Shown: positions 35,449 to 45,247, numbered from the stretch's first letter. The stretch is 64,000 nucleotides of DNA from Agrococcus lahaulensis DSM 17612 (GCF_000425105.1 NZ_KE384304.1:1-64000); one strand, 5' to 3'. A program made the numbers and translations. Notes: generated from the letters alone by a model not told the origin.

Positions 35449-35988
35449 ATGCCCGTCACCACCGCATCCACCGTCACCGTCACCGCCGCCGAGCGCGAGG
35501 AGCGCCTCGAGCACGCCGAGCGAGCGTGGGGCGACCGGCTCGCCGCCGATTCCGGCACCGCGCGCCTCGCGGTCGCCGCGACGGGTGAGCCCCAAGGCGC
35601 CGTCGCGACCCGCGTCACCGCCGGCCGGCACTCGTGGGTCATCGACGAGCCCGCGGGCCTCGCGGGCGACGACGCCGGCGCGAGCCCCGTCGAGGCGGCG
35701 CTCGGTGCCCTGCTCGCGTGCCAGACGGTCGTGTACCGCCTCTACGCTCAGCGGCTCGGCGTGACGATCGACCGGCTCGAGCTGCGCGCGGAGGGCGACC
35801 TCGACGTACGCGGCCTCTTCGGCGCCGACGACGTGCGGCCCGGCTTCGCAGGCGTGCGCGTCGTCGTCGACATCGACGGGCCGCACGAGCGCGAGCGCTT
35901 CGAGGAGCTGCAGCGCGTCGTCGACGCTCACTGCCCCGTGCACGACCTGTTCTCGAACCCGACGCCGATCGAGACCCGCCTCGCCTGA
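35449..35988 (+). CDS. OsmC-family peroxide-reducing protein
   Basis: A 179-residue OsmC/Ohr-superfamily protein. The two redox cysteines are C91 (LLACQTVVYRL) at the start of the buried helix and C162 (VDAHCPVHD), with the SNPTPIETRLA ending typical of OsmC-like rather than Ohr proteins. It is expected to reduce organic hydroperoxides using lipoyl or thiol donors. AAGGAG at 35437-35442 fixes the ATG at 35449. It is separated from the divergent-facing IclR gene by only 14 bases, convergently. Confidence 0.88.
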   Translation: MPVTTASTVTVTAAEREERLEHAERAWGDRLAADSGTARLAVAATGEPQGAVATRVTAGRHSWVIDEPAGLAGDDAGASPVEAALGALLACQTVVYRLYAQRLGVTIDRLELRAEGDLDVRGLFGADDVRPGFAGVRVVVDIDGPHERERFEELQRVVDAHCPVHDLFSNPTPIETRLA

Positions 35989-36002
35989 GCGGGGCGAGTC
36001 GC

Positions 36003-36764
36003 TCAGCCGCCGCCGAGCCTCCGCGTGAGCTCGGCGGCGGCATCGGCGCAGCGTGCGCCGAGCACCGCCCAGTCGCCCGCAGCGGCGTCGGCGAGCCGGA
36101 ACGTCAGCCCGACCGCGGCCGCGGGGTGCCCCGCCGCATCCCGCGCGGCGGCCGCGACCGAGCCGTAGGACGCATCCACCTCGCCCTCCTCGATCGCGAA
36201 GCCGCGCCGGCGCACGGCCGCGAGCACCGCGGTGAGCGCCGCGCGCGTCGCCGGCCGCTCGCCCTCGAGGTCGCGATCGTGCGGCAGCAGCGCCCGCACC
36301 TGGTCGGGACCGAGCGCGGCGAGCATCGCCCTGCCCGTCGCGGTGCGCACCGCCGGCAGCCGCACGCCGACGCGCGAGACCGTCACGGGCGAGCGGCGCC
36401 CCTCGCCGCGACCGGCGTAGGCGACGTCGCGGCCCGAGAGCACGGCGAGGTGGCTCGTCGCAGGGAGCCCCGCGGCGGTGACGAGCCGGTCGAGGATGGG
36501 CTGCGCGAGCCGCTCGAGCCGCGTCGCCGCCGCGACCCTCGAGCCGAGCTGCTGCACGCGCGCGCTCGGCCCCCACGCGCCGAGCTCGGGGTAGTGCACG
36601 AGGAAGCCCTCCTCGCGCATGACCTGGAGCAGCTGGTACGCGCTCGAGCGCGGCAGCCCCAGCTCGCGCGCGATCGTCGCGGCCCGCACGGGACCGGGCT
36701 GCTCGGCGAGCAGCGCGAGCACGCGCAGGGCGCTGCGCGCCGCCGGCATCCTCGGGGCTCCCAC
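36003..36764 (-). CDS. IclR-family transcriptional regulator of the hut genes
   Basis: A 253-residue regulator. The N-terminal winged helix (RAATIARELGLPRSSAYQLLQVMREEGFL) is followed by an IclR effector-binding domain. GGGAGG seven bases before GTG 36764 supports this start; longer upstream readings run into the divergent hutH start. It faces hutH across 91 bases that contain a 16-bp palindrome. IclR proteins bind small acids or amino-acid derivatives, so urocanate or a pathway intermediate is a natural candidate ligand. Both autoregulation and hut control are inferred from position. Confidence 0.85.
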   Translation of the reverse strand: MGAPRMPAARSALRVLALLAEQPGPVRAATIARELGLPRSSAYQLLQVMREEGFLVHYPELGAWGPSARVQQLGSRVAAATRLERLAQPILDRLVTAAGLPATSHLAVLSGRDVAYAGRGEGRRSPVTVSRVGVRLPAVRTATGRAMLAALGPDQVRALLPHDRDLEGERPATRAALTAVLAAVRRRGFAIEEGEVDASYGSVAAAARDAAGHPAAAVGLTFRLADAAAGDWAVLGARCADAAAELTRRLGGG

Positions 36765-36785
36765 CGTGCCGCCTCCCGCATCCGA

Positions 36786-36801
36786 GTCTGAGATCTCAGA
36801 C
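36786..36801. promoter_or_regulatory. Perfect 16-bp palindrome between the IclR gene and hutH
   Basis: GTCTGAGATCTCAGAC reads the same on both strands. It lies 21 bases before the regulator start and 54 bases before hutH, the right place for one operator to control both. IclR proteins bind short inverted repeats of this size. Confidence 0.7.
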
Positions 36802-36855
36802 ACCAGTATGCGGCGAGCGGATGCGCCGAGCGGTCGAGCGCGCTGGGATGGGGTC

Positions 36856-38412
36856 GTGGCAGTGGTCATCGGCGACAACCCCCTCACCCGACGCGAGGTC
36901 GTGCAGGTCGCGCGCTTCGACGCCCCCGTGGCGCTCAGCGACGCGGCGCTCGCGCGCATCGACGCGGCGCGCGACGTCATCGACGCGCTCGCGGCCGACG
37001 AGCGGCCCCACTACGGCATCTCGACCGGCTTCGGGGCGCTCGCGAACACGGCGATCGCGCCCGGCGACCGCACGCGCTTGCAGCAGTCGCTCATCCGCTC
37101 GCACGCCGCCTCGAGCGGCGAGGCGGTCGAGCGCGAGGTCGTGCGCGGCCTCATGCTCCTGCGGCTCCAGACGCTCGCGACGGGCCGCACGGGCGTCCGC
37201 CGAGCGACCGCCGAGCGCTACGTCGGCATGCTCAACGCCGGCATCACGCCGGTCGTCGGCGAGTACGGCTCGCTCGGCTGCTCGGGCGACCTCGCGCCGC
37301 TCTCGCACGTCGCGCTCGCGGCGATGGGGGAGGGGGTCGTCGAGCTCGGCGGCGAGGTGATGGATGCGTCGACCGCGCTCGAGCGCGCCGGGCTCGCTCC
37401 CGTCGTGCTCGCCGAGAAGGAGGGGCTCGCGCTCGTCAACGGCACCGACGGCATGCTCGCGATGCTGTGCCTCGCGCTCGCCGATCTCGACGAGCTGCTC
37501 GACGCGGCCGACCTCGCCGCGGCGATGAGCGTCGAGGGGCTGCTCGGCACTGACGCGCCGTTCGCGCCCGAGCTCATGGCGCTGCGCCCGCATCCCGGGC
37601 AGGCGGCGAGCGCGGCGAACATCGCGGCGCTGCTCGAGGGCAGCCCGATCGTCGCGAGCCACAAGGGCCCCGAGGACACGCGCGTGCAGGACGCCTACTC
37701 GCTGCGCTGCGCGCCGCAGGTGCACGGCACCGCGCGCGACACCGCCGCCCATGCCGCGCGCGTCGCCGAGATCGAGCTCGGCAGCGCGATCGACAACCCG
37801 GTCGTGCTGCCCGACGGCCGGGTCGTCTCGAACGGCAACTTCCACGGCGCGCCGATCGCGGCGGTGCTCGACTTCCTCGCGATCGCGATCGCCGACGTCG
37901 CCTCGATGAGCGAGCGCCGCTCCGACCGCTTCCTCGATCCCGCGCGCTCCTTCGGCCTGCCGCCGTTCCTCGCCGACGACCCGGGCGTCGACTCGGGCCT
38001 CATGATCGCGCAGTACACGCAAGCCGGCATCGTCTCCGAGCTCAAGCGGCTCGCGGCGCCCGCCTCGGTCGACTCGATCCCCTCGAGCGCGATGCAGGAG
38101 GACCACGTCTCGATGGGCTGGGGCGCTGCCCGCAAGCTGCGCCGCGCGATCGACGGGCTCGGCCGCGTGCTCGCGATCGAGGTCATGACGGCGGCGCGCG
38201 GCATCGAGCTGCGCGGCGACCCGCCCGGGCCCCGGACCGGCCGCGTCGTCGAGCAGCTGCGCAGGAGCGTGCCGGGCATCGGGCCCGACCGCTTCCTCGC
38301 CCGCGACATCGAGGCATCCGTCGCCTTCGTCGTCGGCGGCGGGGCGCTCGTGGCGGCGGACCTGCTCGGCTCGGCCGACGCTTGGGCTCCCGCTGCCGCC
38401 GCCGCGCGATGA
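36856..38412 (+). CDS. hutH: Histidine ammonia-lyase
   Basis: A 518-residue lyase that converts L-histidine to urocanate and ammonia. The electrophilic MIO cofactor forms autocatalytically from C142-S143-G144 in [14 protein letters not shown], the Cys-Ser-Gly variant that is also known from Streptomyces instead of Ala-Ser-Gly. With the GTG at 36856 as start these residues fall exactly at 142-144, the usual numbering, which supports this start although the ribosome site (GGGATGGGG) is weak. Conserved blocks [29 protein letters not shown] and SMGWGAARK are present. First gene of hutH-hutU-hutI. Confidence 0.95.
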   Translation: MAVVIGDNPLTRREVVQVARFDAPVALSDAALARIDAARDVIDALAADERPHYGISTGFGALANTAIAPGDRTRLQQSLIRSHAASSGEAVEREVVRGLMLLRLQTLATGRTGVRRATAERYVGMLNAGITPVVGEYGSLGCSGDLAPLSHVALAAMGEGVVELGGEVMDASTALERAGLAPVVLAEKEGLALVNGTDGMLAMLCLALADLDELLDAADLAAAMSVEGLLGTDAPFAPELMALRPHPGQAASAANIAALLEGSPIVASHKGPEDTRVQDAYSLRCAPQVHGTARDTAAHAARVAEIELGSAIDNPVVLPDGRVVSNGNFHGAPIAAVLDFLAIAIADVASMSERRSDRFLDPARSFGLPPFLADDPGVDSGLMIAQYTQAGIVSELKRLAAPASVDSIPSSAMQEDHVSMGWGAARKLRRAIDGLGRVLAIEVMTAARGIELRGDPPGPRTGRVVEQLRRSVPGIGPDRFLARDIEASVAFVVGGGALVAADLLGSADAWAPAAAAAR

Positions 38413-38461
38413 CGCGCTTGCACGACGGAGACGGAACGATCGACAGGGACAGGAGGACGCC

Positions 38462-40120
38462 ATGGAGGGCGCACGAGAGGTGAGGGCGCACCTCGGCAGC
38501 GAGCTGCACGCGAAGGGCTGGCCGCAGGAGGCGGCGCTGCGGATGCTGCAGAACAACCTCGATCCCGAGGTCGCCGAGCACCCCGACGAGCTCGTCGTCT
38601 ACGGCGGCACGGGGCGCGCGGCGCGCGACTGGCGCTCGTTCGACGCGATCGTGCGCGAGCTCGAGTCGCTCGAGGCCGACGAGACGCTGCTCGTGCAGTC
38701 GGGGCGGCCCGTGGGCGTCATGCGCACCCACGAGTGGGCGCCGCGCGTGCTCATCGCCAACTCCAACCTCGTCGGCGACTGGGCGACGTGGCCCGAGTTC
38801 CGCCGGCTCGAGGCCGAGGGGCTCACGATGTACGGCCAGATGACGGCCGGCAGCTGGATCTACATCGGCACGCAGGGCATCCTGCAGGGCACGTTCGAGA
38901 CCTTCGCGGCCGTCGCGCGGAAGCTCGGGCGCGAGTCGCTCGCGGGCACCATCACGCTCACCGCGGGGCTCGGCGGCATGGGCGGCGCTCAGCCGCTCGC
39001 GGTGACGATGAACGACGGCGTCGCGATCTGCGTCGAGGTCGACCGCTCGCGCATCGCGCGCCGCATCGAGCACCGCTACCTCGACGTCGAGGCGGAGGAC
39101 GTGGCGGATGCGCTCGCTCGCGCGATCGAGGCGAGGGACGCCGGGCGGGCGCTCTCGATCGGCCTGCACGCGAACGCCGCCGACGTCGTGCCGGCGCTGC
39201 TCGCGATGGGCGCGCCGATCGACGTCGTCACCGACCAGACGAGCGCGCACGACCCGCTCGCGTACCTCCCGAGCGGCGTCGCGTTCGACGACTGGACGGC
39301 CGAGCGCGAGAGCGACCCCGCGGCCTTCACCGAGCGCGCCCGCGCCTCGATGGCGCGCCACGTCGAGGCGATGGTCGGCTTCCAGCGCGCGGGCGCGGAG
39401 GTCTTCGACTACGGCAACTCGATCCGCGCCGAGGCGCAGCTCGGCGGCTTCGCCGACGCGTTCGCGTTCCCCGGCTTCGTGCCCGCCTACATCCGGCCGC
39501 TCTTCTGCGAGGGGAAGGGCCCCTTCCGCTGGGCGGCGCTCTCGGGCGACCCCGAGGACATCCGCCGCACCGACGAGGCGATCCTCGAGCTCTTCCCCGA
39601 CGACGCGCACCTGCACCGCTGGATCCGCATGGCGCAGGAGCGGGTGCACTTCCAGGGGCTCCCCGCGCGCATCTGCTGGCTCGGCGCCGGCGAGCGCCAC
39701 CGCGCGGGGCTGCGCTTCAACGAGATGGTCGCCGACGGCACGCTCTCGGCGCCGATCGTCATCGGCCGCGACCACCTCGACTCCGGCTCGGTCGCGAGCC
39801 CCTACCGCGAGACCGAGGCGATGCGCGACGGCTCCGACGCGATCGCCGACTGGCCGCTGCTCAACGCGCTCGTCAACACCGCCTCGGGCGCGAGCTGGGT
39901 CTCGATCCACCACGGCGGCGGCGTCGGCATCGGCCGCTCGATCCACGCGGGGCAGGTGACGGTCGCCGACGGCTCGCCGCTCGCAGCCGCGAAGCTCGAG
40001 CGCGTGCTCTCGAACGACCCGGCGATGGGCGTCATCCGCCACGTCGACGCGGGCTACGACGAGGCCGAGCGGTTCGCGCAGCTGCAGGGCATCCCGATCC
40101 CCATGCGGCGAGGGGCGTGA
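38462..40120 (+). CDS. hutU: Urocanate hydratase
   Basis: A 552-residue NAD-dependent urocanase converting urocanate to imidazolonepropionate. Signature blocks are intact: [82 protein letters not shown] and the active-site loop [13 protein letters not shown] with its conserved Cys. AGGAGG stands eight bases before the ATG. It follows hutH by 49 bases and its stop nearly touches hutI. Confidence 0.97.
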   Translation: MEGAREVRAHLGSELHAKGWPQEAALRMLQNNLDPEVAEHPDELVVYGGTGRAARDWRSFDAIVRELESLEADETLLVQSGRPVGVMRTHEWAPRVLIANSNLVGDWATWPEFRRLEAEGLTMYGQMTAGSWIYIGTQGILQGTFETFAAVARKLGRESLAGTITLTAGLGGMGGAQPLAVTMNDGVAICVEVDRSRIARRIEHRYLDVEAEDVADALARAIEARDAGRALSIGLHANAADVVPALLAMGAPIDVVTDQTSAHDPLAYLPSGVAFDDWTAERESDPAAFTERARASMARHVEAMVGFQRAGAEVFDYGNSIRAEAQLGGFADAFAFPGFVPAYIRPLFCEGKGPFRWAALSGDPEDIRRTDEAILELFPDDAHLHRWIRMAQERVHFQGLPARICWLGAGERHRAGLRFNEMVADGTLSAPIVIGRDHLDSGSVASPYRETEAMRDGSDAIADWPLLNALVNTASGASWVSIHHGGGVGIGRSIHAGQVTVADGSPLAAAKLERVLSNDPAMGVIRHVDAGYDEAERFAQLQGIPIPMRRGA

Positions 40121-40122
40121 CG

Positions 40123-41331
40123 ATGGCGACCCTCGTGACCGGCATCGGCGAGCTCACGACGAACGACGACGAGCTGGGCCGGATGCGCGACGCGGCGCTC
40201 GTGCTCGAGGGCGAGCTCGTGGCGTGGGTCGGCCCGGCCGCCGAGGCGCCGGCGGCCGACGACGCCGTCGACGTCGGCGGCCGCGCGGTGCTGCCCGGCT
40301 GGGTCGACAGCCACACGCACCTCGTCTTCGCGGGCGACCGCACCGCGGAGTTCGAGGCGCGGATGGCCGGCGAGCCCTACGCCGCCGGGGGCATCGCAGC
40401 GACGGTCGCCGCGACGCGCGAGGCGAGCGACGCCGAGCTCGCGGCGACCCTCGACCGGCTCGCCGACGAGGCGCTGCGCGGCGGCACGACCGCGATCGAG
40501 GTCAAGACCGGCTACGGCCTCACGATCGCCGACGAGGCCCGCTCGGCGCGCATCGCCCGCGGCCGCGCCGACGCGGTCACGTTCCTCGGCGCGCACCTCG
40601 TGCCCGAGGGGGCGGATGCCGACGGCTACGTCGACCTCGTCGCGGGCGAGATGCTCGAGGCCGTCGCGCCGCTCGTCGACGCCGTCGACGTGTTCTGCGA
40701 GCGCGGCGCGTTCGACGAGGCGCAATCGCACCGCGTGCTCGAGGCGGGGAAGGAGCGCGGCCTCGCGATGCGCGTGCACGGCAACCAGCTGGGCCCGGGC
40801 CCGGGCGTGCGGCTCGCGGTCGAGCTCGGCGCGCTGAGCGTCGATCACGTCGCGTTCCTCGACGACGACGAGGTCGCGCTGCTCGCCGACTCGTGGCACG
40901 GCGGCCGCGGCACGGTCGCGACGGTGCTGCCCGCGTGCGACCTCTCGACGCGCATGCCGCTCGCGCCCGCGCGGCGGCTCCTCGACGCCGGCGCCGTCGT
41001 CGCGATCGCGAGCAACTGCAACCCCGGCTCGAGCTACACGACCTCGATGGCGTACTGCGTCGCGACCGCCGTGCTGCAGATGGGGCTCACGGTCGAGGAG
41101 GCCGTGCGCGCCGCGACCCTCGGCGGCGCCGTCGCGCTCGATCGCGACGCGCCCCGCTTCGACCGGCACGGGCAGCCGCTCCCGCCGCTCGGCCGCCTCC
41201 GCCCCGGCGCCCGCGCCGACCTGCAGGTGCTCGACGCCCCCTCGGCGACGCACCTCGCCTACCGACCGGGCGTGCCCCTCGTGCACGCGGTGTGGCGCCG
41301 CGGCGAAGCGGTCCTCCGCTCGCGCTCCTAG
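40123..41331 (+). CDS. hutI: Imidazolonepropionase
   Basis: A 402-residue amidohydrolase opening imidazolonepropionate to N-formimino-glutamate. The metal-binding HTH ([12 protein letters not shown]), a later His ([13 protein letters not shown]), and the [14 protein letters not shown] and [11 protein letters not shown] blocks are typical of HutI. The ATG at 40123 or the in-frame GTG at 40117, which overlaps the hutU stop, may be used. The GTG option would give a four-base overlap and two extra residues. Last gene of the hut operon; no hutG directly follows. Confidence 0.95.
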   Translation: MATLVTGIGELTTNDDELGRMRDAALVLEGELVAWVGPAAEAPAADDAVDVGGRAVLPGWVDSHTHLVFAGDRTAEFEARMAGEPYAAGGIAATVAATREASDAELAATLDRLADEALRGGTTAIEVKTGYGLTIADEARSARIARGRADAVTFLGAHLVPEGADADGYVDLVAGEMLEAVAPLVDAVDVFCERGAFDEAQSHRVLEAGKERGLAMRVHGNQLGPGPGVRLAVELGALSVDHVAFLDDDEVALLADSWHGGRGTVATVLPACDLSTRMPLAPARRLLDAGAVVAIASNCNPGSSYTTSMAYCVATAVLQMGLTVEEAVRAATLGGAVALDRDAPRFDRHGQPLPPLGRLRPGARADLQVLDAPSATHLAYRPGVPLVHAVWRRGEAVLRSRS

Positions 41332-41352
41332 GTTCCTCAGGGACGCGCGCCG

Positions 41353-41358
41353 TAGTCT
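41353..41358 (+). promoter_or_regulatory. -10 box six bases before the type III PKS start (leaderless transcript expected)
   Basis: TAGTCT (41353-41358), six bases, ATG 41365, no ribosome site. The 33-base gap after hutI is thus a promoter, so the polyketide cassette is likely a separate transcript from the hut operon. Confidence 0.5.
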
Positions 41359-41364
41359 CGCGCC

Positions 41365-42510
41365 ATGACGGTGCGACTTCGCGGCCTGTCGACGGCAGTG
41401 CCGCCGACGCAGCTCCAGCAGACCGAGGTCGCGGAGGTCTTCGGCGGCCAGCCGGGGCTGAGCCGCCTCGCCCAGCGCATCGTCTCGACCTCCTTCGGCC
41501 TCTCGGGCATCGAGCGCCGCTACACCGTGCTCGAGGAGCTCTCGACGAGCGGCCCCGAGGTCGCGGAGCCCGAGTTCTACGACCGCTCGAGCGGGCTCAT
41601 CCTCGACCCCGGCACGCGGCTGCGCAACGACCGCTACGCCGAGCACGCGACGCGCCTCTACGTCGAGGCCGGCCGGGCGGCGCTCGCGGCGACGCCCGGC
41701 ATCGAGGCGGGCGACGTCACGCACGTCATCACCGTCTCGTGCACGGGCTTCTACGCGCCCGGGCCCGACTTCGTGCTCGCGCGCGACCTCGGCCTGCCCG
41801 CCGGCGTGCAGCGCTACCACCTCGGCTTCATGGGCTGCTACGCGTCGATGCCCGCGCTGCGGCTCGCGGCGCAGCTGTGCGAGGCGGATGCGTCGGCGGT
41901 CGTGCTCGTCGTGAGCGTCGAGCTGTGCACCCTGCACCTGCGCACCTCCAACGACCCCGACACGATCGTCGCGACCTCCCTCTTCGGCGACGGCGCCGGC
42001 GCCGGCATCGTCACGGCGAGGCCGCTCGAGCCGGGGGAGCGCGCGCTGCGCCTCGACCGCTTCGCGACCCGCACGACGCCCGAGGGCGAGGGCGACATGG
42101 CGTGGCGCATCGGCGACCACGGCTTCGAGATGGTGCTCTCGAACGCGGTGCCCTCGCTCATCGGCGAGCACGTGACCGGCGCGATCGAGCCGCTGCTCGA
42201 GCCCGAGCCGTCGCTCGTCGAGGCGCTCCGCGGCGGCGACGTCGGCGGGCCGATCGAGCACTGGGCGATCCACCCCGGCGGCCGCAGCATCCTCGACCAC
42301 GTCGAGTCGACGCTCTCGCTCTCCGAGGCGCAGCTCGAGCCCGCGCGCGACACCCTCCGCGACTTCGGCAACATGTCGAGCGCGACCGTGCTGTTCGTGC
42401 TGCAGCGCATCCTCGAGGGCGGGGCCGCGCAGGACGGCGACCGGGTCGCGGCGATGGCGTTCGGGCCCGGCCTCACCGTCGAGTCGGCGCTCCTGACCGT
42501 CGAGGGCTGA
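41365..42510 (+). CDS. Type III polyketide synthase (chalcone synthase superfamily)
   Basis: A 381-residue homodimeric-type ketosynthase. The Cys-His-Asn triad is visible: C158 in LGFMGCYASMPA, H303 in WAIHPGG, N336 in FGNMSSATV. FGDGAGAGIV and GPGLTVE near the C-terminus complete the family pattern. Such enzymes extend an acyl-CoA starter with malonyl units to resorcinols, pyrones or naphthalenes. The linked methyltransferase and flavin hydroxylase suggest an alkylresorcinol-derived methyl ether or quinone, as in the srsABC system of Streptomyces griseus. Starter and ring type cannot be read from sequence. Confidence 0.92.
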   Translation: MTVRLRGLSTAVPPTQLQQTEVAEVFGGQPGLSRLAQRIVSTSFGLSGIERRYTVLEELSTSGPEVAEPEFYDRSSGLILDPGTRLRNDRYAEHATRLYVEAGRAALAATPGIEAGDVTHVITVSCTGFYAPGPDFVLARDLGLPAGVQRYHLGFMGCYASMPALRLAAQLCEADASAVVLVVSVELCTLHLRTSNDPDTIVATSLFGDGAGAGIVTARPLEPGERALRLDRFATRTTPEGEGDMAWRIGDHGFEMVLSNAVPSLIGEHVTGAIEPLLEPEPSLVEALRGGDVGGPIEHWAIHPGGRSILDHVESTLSLSEAQLEPARDTLRDFGNMSSATVLFVLQRILEGGAAQDGDRVAAMAFGPGLTVESALLTVEG

Positions 42511-42513
42511 GGC

Positions 42514-43224
42514 GTGCTGCCGCAGCTGCGCCGGCGCGACCCCGACGTGCGGGAGGAGATGGACGACCCCGCGTGCGACCCGCGGGCGCTCGAGCGCACC
42601 TACGCGCGCTTCGGCATCGTCAACGCCGTCGTCTCGGCGCCCCGCGCCGTCTACCGCGAGTGGGTGCGGCCGCGACTCCGCGCGGGCGGGACGGTGCGGC
42701 TGCTCGACGTCGGCACGGGCGGCGCCGACCTCCCGCGCCGGCTGCTGCGCTGGGCCGCCGCCGACGGCGACCTGCGCGTCGTCGCGATCGACCCCGACGC
42801 GCGCTCGATCGCGTACGCGCGCGCGCTCCCGCCGGTGCCGGGCCTCGAGCTGCGGCAAGCGACGACGCTCGACCTCGCGCGCGCGGGCGAGCGCTTCGAC
42901 GTCGTGCTCTCGAACCACGTGCTCCACCACCTCTCGGGCGCCGAGCTGGGCGCGATCCTCGCCGACTCCGAGGCGCTCCTGCGGCCCGGCGGCGTCGCGG
43001 TGCACGGCGACATCGCGCGCTCGGCGCTCGCCTACGCCGCGTTCGCCGCGGGCACCGCGCCGTTCCAGCCGACGCTCCTGCGCGGCACCTTCATCCGCGC
43101 CGACGGGCTCGCCTCCATCCGCCGCAGCCACACGGCGCGCGAGCTCGCCGCCGCCGCGCCGCCCGGCTGGTGCGTGCGCCGCGGCATCCCGTACCGGCTC
43201 GAGCTCGTCCGGCGAGTGCCGTGA
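42514..43224 (+). CDS. SAM-dependent class I methyltransferase of the polyketide cassette
   Basis: A 236-residue Rossmann methyltransferase from a GTG start four bases after the PKS stop. Motif I is LLDVGTGGADLPRRL, the acidic end of strand 2 is VVAIDPDARS, and motif post-II is FDVVLSNHVLHHL. It likely methylates the phenolic product of the PKS. It belongs to a different methyltransferase class from the membrane-type SrsB of Streptomyces, so the cassette is a functional parallel rather than a direct copy. Its stop overlaps the monooxygenase start (GTGA). Confidence 0.88.
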   Translation: MLPQLRRRDPDVREEMDDPACDPRALERTYARFGIVNAVVSAPRAVYREWVRPRLRAGGTVRLLDVGTGGADLPRRLLRWAAADGDLRVVAIDPDARSIAYARALPPVPGLELRQATTLDLARAGERFDVVLSNHVLHHLSGAELGAILADSEALLRPGGVAVHGDIARSALAYAAFAAGTAPFQPTLLRGTFIRADGLASIRRSHTARELAAAAPPGWCVRRGIPYRLELVRRVP

Positions 43225-44324
43225 CCGAGCGCCGCGACGTCGCGATCGTCGGCGGCGGCGCCGCCGGCCTGCTGCTCGGCTGCCTGCTCGCGCAGCGGGG
43301 CATCGACGTCGTCGTGCTCGAGCGCCGGGCGTCGCCGTCGCGCAGCTCGCGCGCGATCGGCATCCACCCGCCCGGCCTCCGCGCCCTCGACGCCGCGGGC
43401 GTCGGCACCGCCGTGCGAGCCGAGGGGCACCGGGTGCGGGGCGGGATCGCGCTGGCCGGCGGCCGGCAGCTCGCGCGGCTGCGCTTCGACGACCTCATCC
43501 ACACGCTGCCGCAGCACCGCACCGAGGCGCTGCTGCGCGAGCGGCTCGCGGCGCTCGCCCCCGGGGCGCTGCGGCAGGGCACGGAGGCCACCGGGGTCCG
43601 CGCCGCGGCCGACGGCGTCGCGCTCGAGACGGCGGAGGGCCGCGTCGACGCCCGCTGGCTCGTCGGCGCCGACGGCGTCCGCAGCACCGTGCGCGAGCTC
43701 GCCGGCATCGGCGTCCGCGCGCACCGCGGCACGGGCCCCTACGCGATGGCGGACGGCCCCGACGGCACGGGCGCGCGCGGCATCGCCCTGCTCCACCTCG
43801 AGCGCGACGGCATCGTCGAGTCGTTCCCGCTCCCCGGCGGCGCCCGCCGGTGGGTCGCGCGGCTGCGCGAGCCCGAGCCGACCATGACCGCCGAGCGCCT
43901 GCAGGCCATCCTCGCCGCGCGGCTCGCCGAGCCGCCCCGACTGCCGTCCGATGCCCCCGCGAGCGCGTTCGTCGCGCGGCAGCGGCTCGCGACGACGTTC
44001 GCGCGCGGCCCGATCGCACTCATCGGCGACGCGGCCCACGAGGTGAGCCCGATCGGCGGGCAGGGCATGAGCCTCGGCTGGCTCGACGCGCTCGAGCTCG
44101 ATCGTGCGATCGCGGCCGCGGCCGGCCCCGATCCCTTCGCCGCCTACGCGGCGGCGCGGCGGCGCGCCGCCCTGCGTGCCATGCGGCGCGCGGCGTGGAA
44201 CATGGGCATGGGCGCGCCCGTGCAGCCCGCGGGTCGCGCCGCGCGCCTCGCGCTCGCGCGAGCGCTCGGGCTCCCGCCCGCCCGCGGCGCGCTCGCCGCC
44301 GCGTTCACGATGCGCGGGCTCTAG
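43221..44324 (+). CDS. FAD-dependent monooxygenase of the polyketide cassette
   Basis: A 367-residue flavoprotein of the para-hydroxybenzoate hydroxylase/UbiH class. The dinucleotide site is IVGGGAAGLLLG, the second motif is VGADGVRS, and the FAD ribityl site is LIGDAAHEVSPIGGQGMSLG. It probably hydroxylates the aromatic product for conversion to a quinone. GTG start overlapping the methyltransferase stop. Its stop codon shares the palindromic CTAG with the stop of the convergent ureohydrolase gene. Confidence 0.9.
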   Translation: MTERRDVAIVGGGAAGLLLGCLLAQRGIDVVVLERRASPSRSSRAIGIHPPGLRALDAAGVGTAVRAEGHRVRGGIALAGGRQLARLRFDDLIHTLPQHRTEALLRERLAALAPGALRQGTEATGVRAAADGVALETAEGRVDARWLVGADGVRSTVRELAGIGVRAHRGTGPYAMADGPDGTGARGIALLHLERDGIVESFPLPGGARRWVARLREPEPTMTAERLQAILAARLAEPPRLPSDAPASAFVARQRLATTFARGPIALIGDAAHEVSPIGGQGMSLGWLDALELDRAIAAAAGPDPFAAYAAARRRAALRAMRRAAWNMGMGAPVQPAGRAARLALARALGLPPARGALAAAFTMRGL

Positions 44325-45235
44325 GCCGCGCTCGCCGGGGGCCGCGAGGCGAGGCCCGCGAGCGCCTCGAGCACGCACACGGCGACGAGCCGCACCGTGC
44401 GGCCGTCGGGGGCGTCGGCGGATGCGTCGACCTCGGTGAAGTCGATCGAGGTCACCTCGGGTGCCGATGCGAGCGCTCGCACGAGCTGCCGCAGCTGCCA
44501 CGCGGAGAGGCCTCCGGGGACCGAGGCCGGACAGCCGGGCGCGACGGCGCGGTCGCACGCGTCGACGTCGACGTCGACGTGCACCGGGCCGCCGGCCGCG
44601 CCCGCGGCCGCGATCGCCCGCGCGGCGATCTCCCGCATCGAGGCCTCCTCGCACGCATCGCGGCGGACGACGGTGATGCCGGCCTCCGCCGCCCGCCGGG
44701 CGTACGCATCCGAGTTCGCGAAGTCCTGGATGCCGATCTGCACGACGCGCCGGCCGTCGAGGCCCGCCTCGAGCAGCCGCCGCACGGGGGAGCCGTTGCT
44801 GCGGCCGTCGCGCAGGTCGTGGTGGGCGTCGATCGTGATGAGGCCCGCCGTGCCGATGCGCTCGCCCCACGCGCCGAGCGCGGCCGGCACGGTCGCGGCG
44901 TTGTCGCCGCCGAGCGCGAGCACGAGCCGGGCGCGCGCGGCGGCGCGCGCGACGAGCGCCGCGGCGGCCGGCTCGTCGCCGTCGGGGTCGGCCGCGTCGC
45001 CCGCGTCGGCGATCCGCAGCGCCGCGGCGTCGGCGCCCTCCGCGTGCGGCGAGCTGCGGCGGAGCGCTGCGCGCACCGCTGCCGGAGTGCCGTGCGCAGC
45101 GGTGGGGCTGATCGACGTCGCGTGCGTGCCGAGGCCGACGAGCGCTGCGTCGAGCGCGCCGTCGACCGCATCGATCGCGGGCCAGCCGCCCGCGCGCGGC
45201 CAGCTGGGGTCGTGGGGCAGGGCGTCATCGCTCAT
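44321..45235 (-). CDS. hutG: Arginase/agmatinase-family ureohydrolase, probable formimidoylglutamase
   Basis: A 304-residue protein with ureohydrolase metal motifs DAHHDLR and HVDVDVDACDRAVAPG. The first motif reads GGDNAATVP, Asn replacing the usual His ligand of GGDH. As the hut operon nearby lacks the last step, hydrolysis of N-formimino-glutamate to glutamate and formamide is the best guess; arginase or agmatinase activity cannot be excluded. It is transcribed from an apparent leaderless promoter (TAGCGT six bases before the ATG at 45235) and ends convergently on the monooxygenase gene. Confidence 0.6.
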   Translation of the reverse strand: MSDDALPHDPSWPRAGGWPAIDAVDGALDAALVGLGTHATSISPTAAHGTPAAVRAALRRSSPHAEGADAAALRIADAGDAADPDGDEPAAAALVARAAARARLVLALGGDNAATVPAALGAWGERIGTAGLITIDAHHDLRDGRSNGSPVRRLLEAGLDGRRVVQIGIQDFANSDAYARRAAEAGITVVRRDACEEASMREIAARAIAAAGAAGGPVHVDVDVDACDRAVAPGCPASVPGGLSAWQLRQLVRALASAPEVTSIDFTEVDASADAPDGRTVRLVAVCVLEALAGLASRPPASAA

Positions 45236-45241
45236 GCCGCG

Positions 45242-45247
45242 ACGCTA
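45242..45247 (-). promoter_or_regulatory. -10 box six bases before the ureohydrolase start (leaderless transcript expected)
   Basis: On the minus strand TAGCGT, then CGCGGC, then the ATG at 45235; no Shine-Dalgarno. GGCTGGGAGC, the complement of motif copy C, falls in the -35 region of this promoter. Confidence 0.45.
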
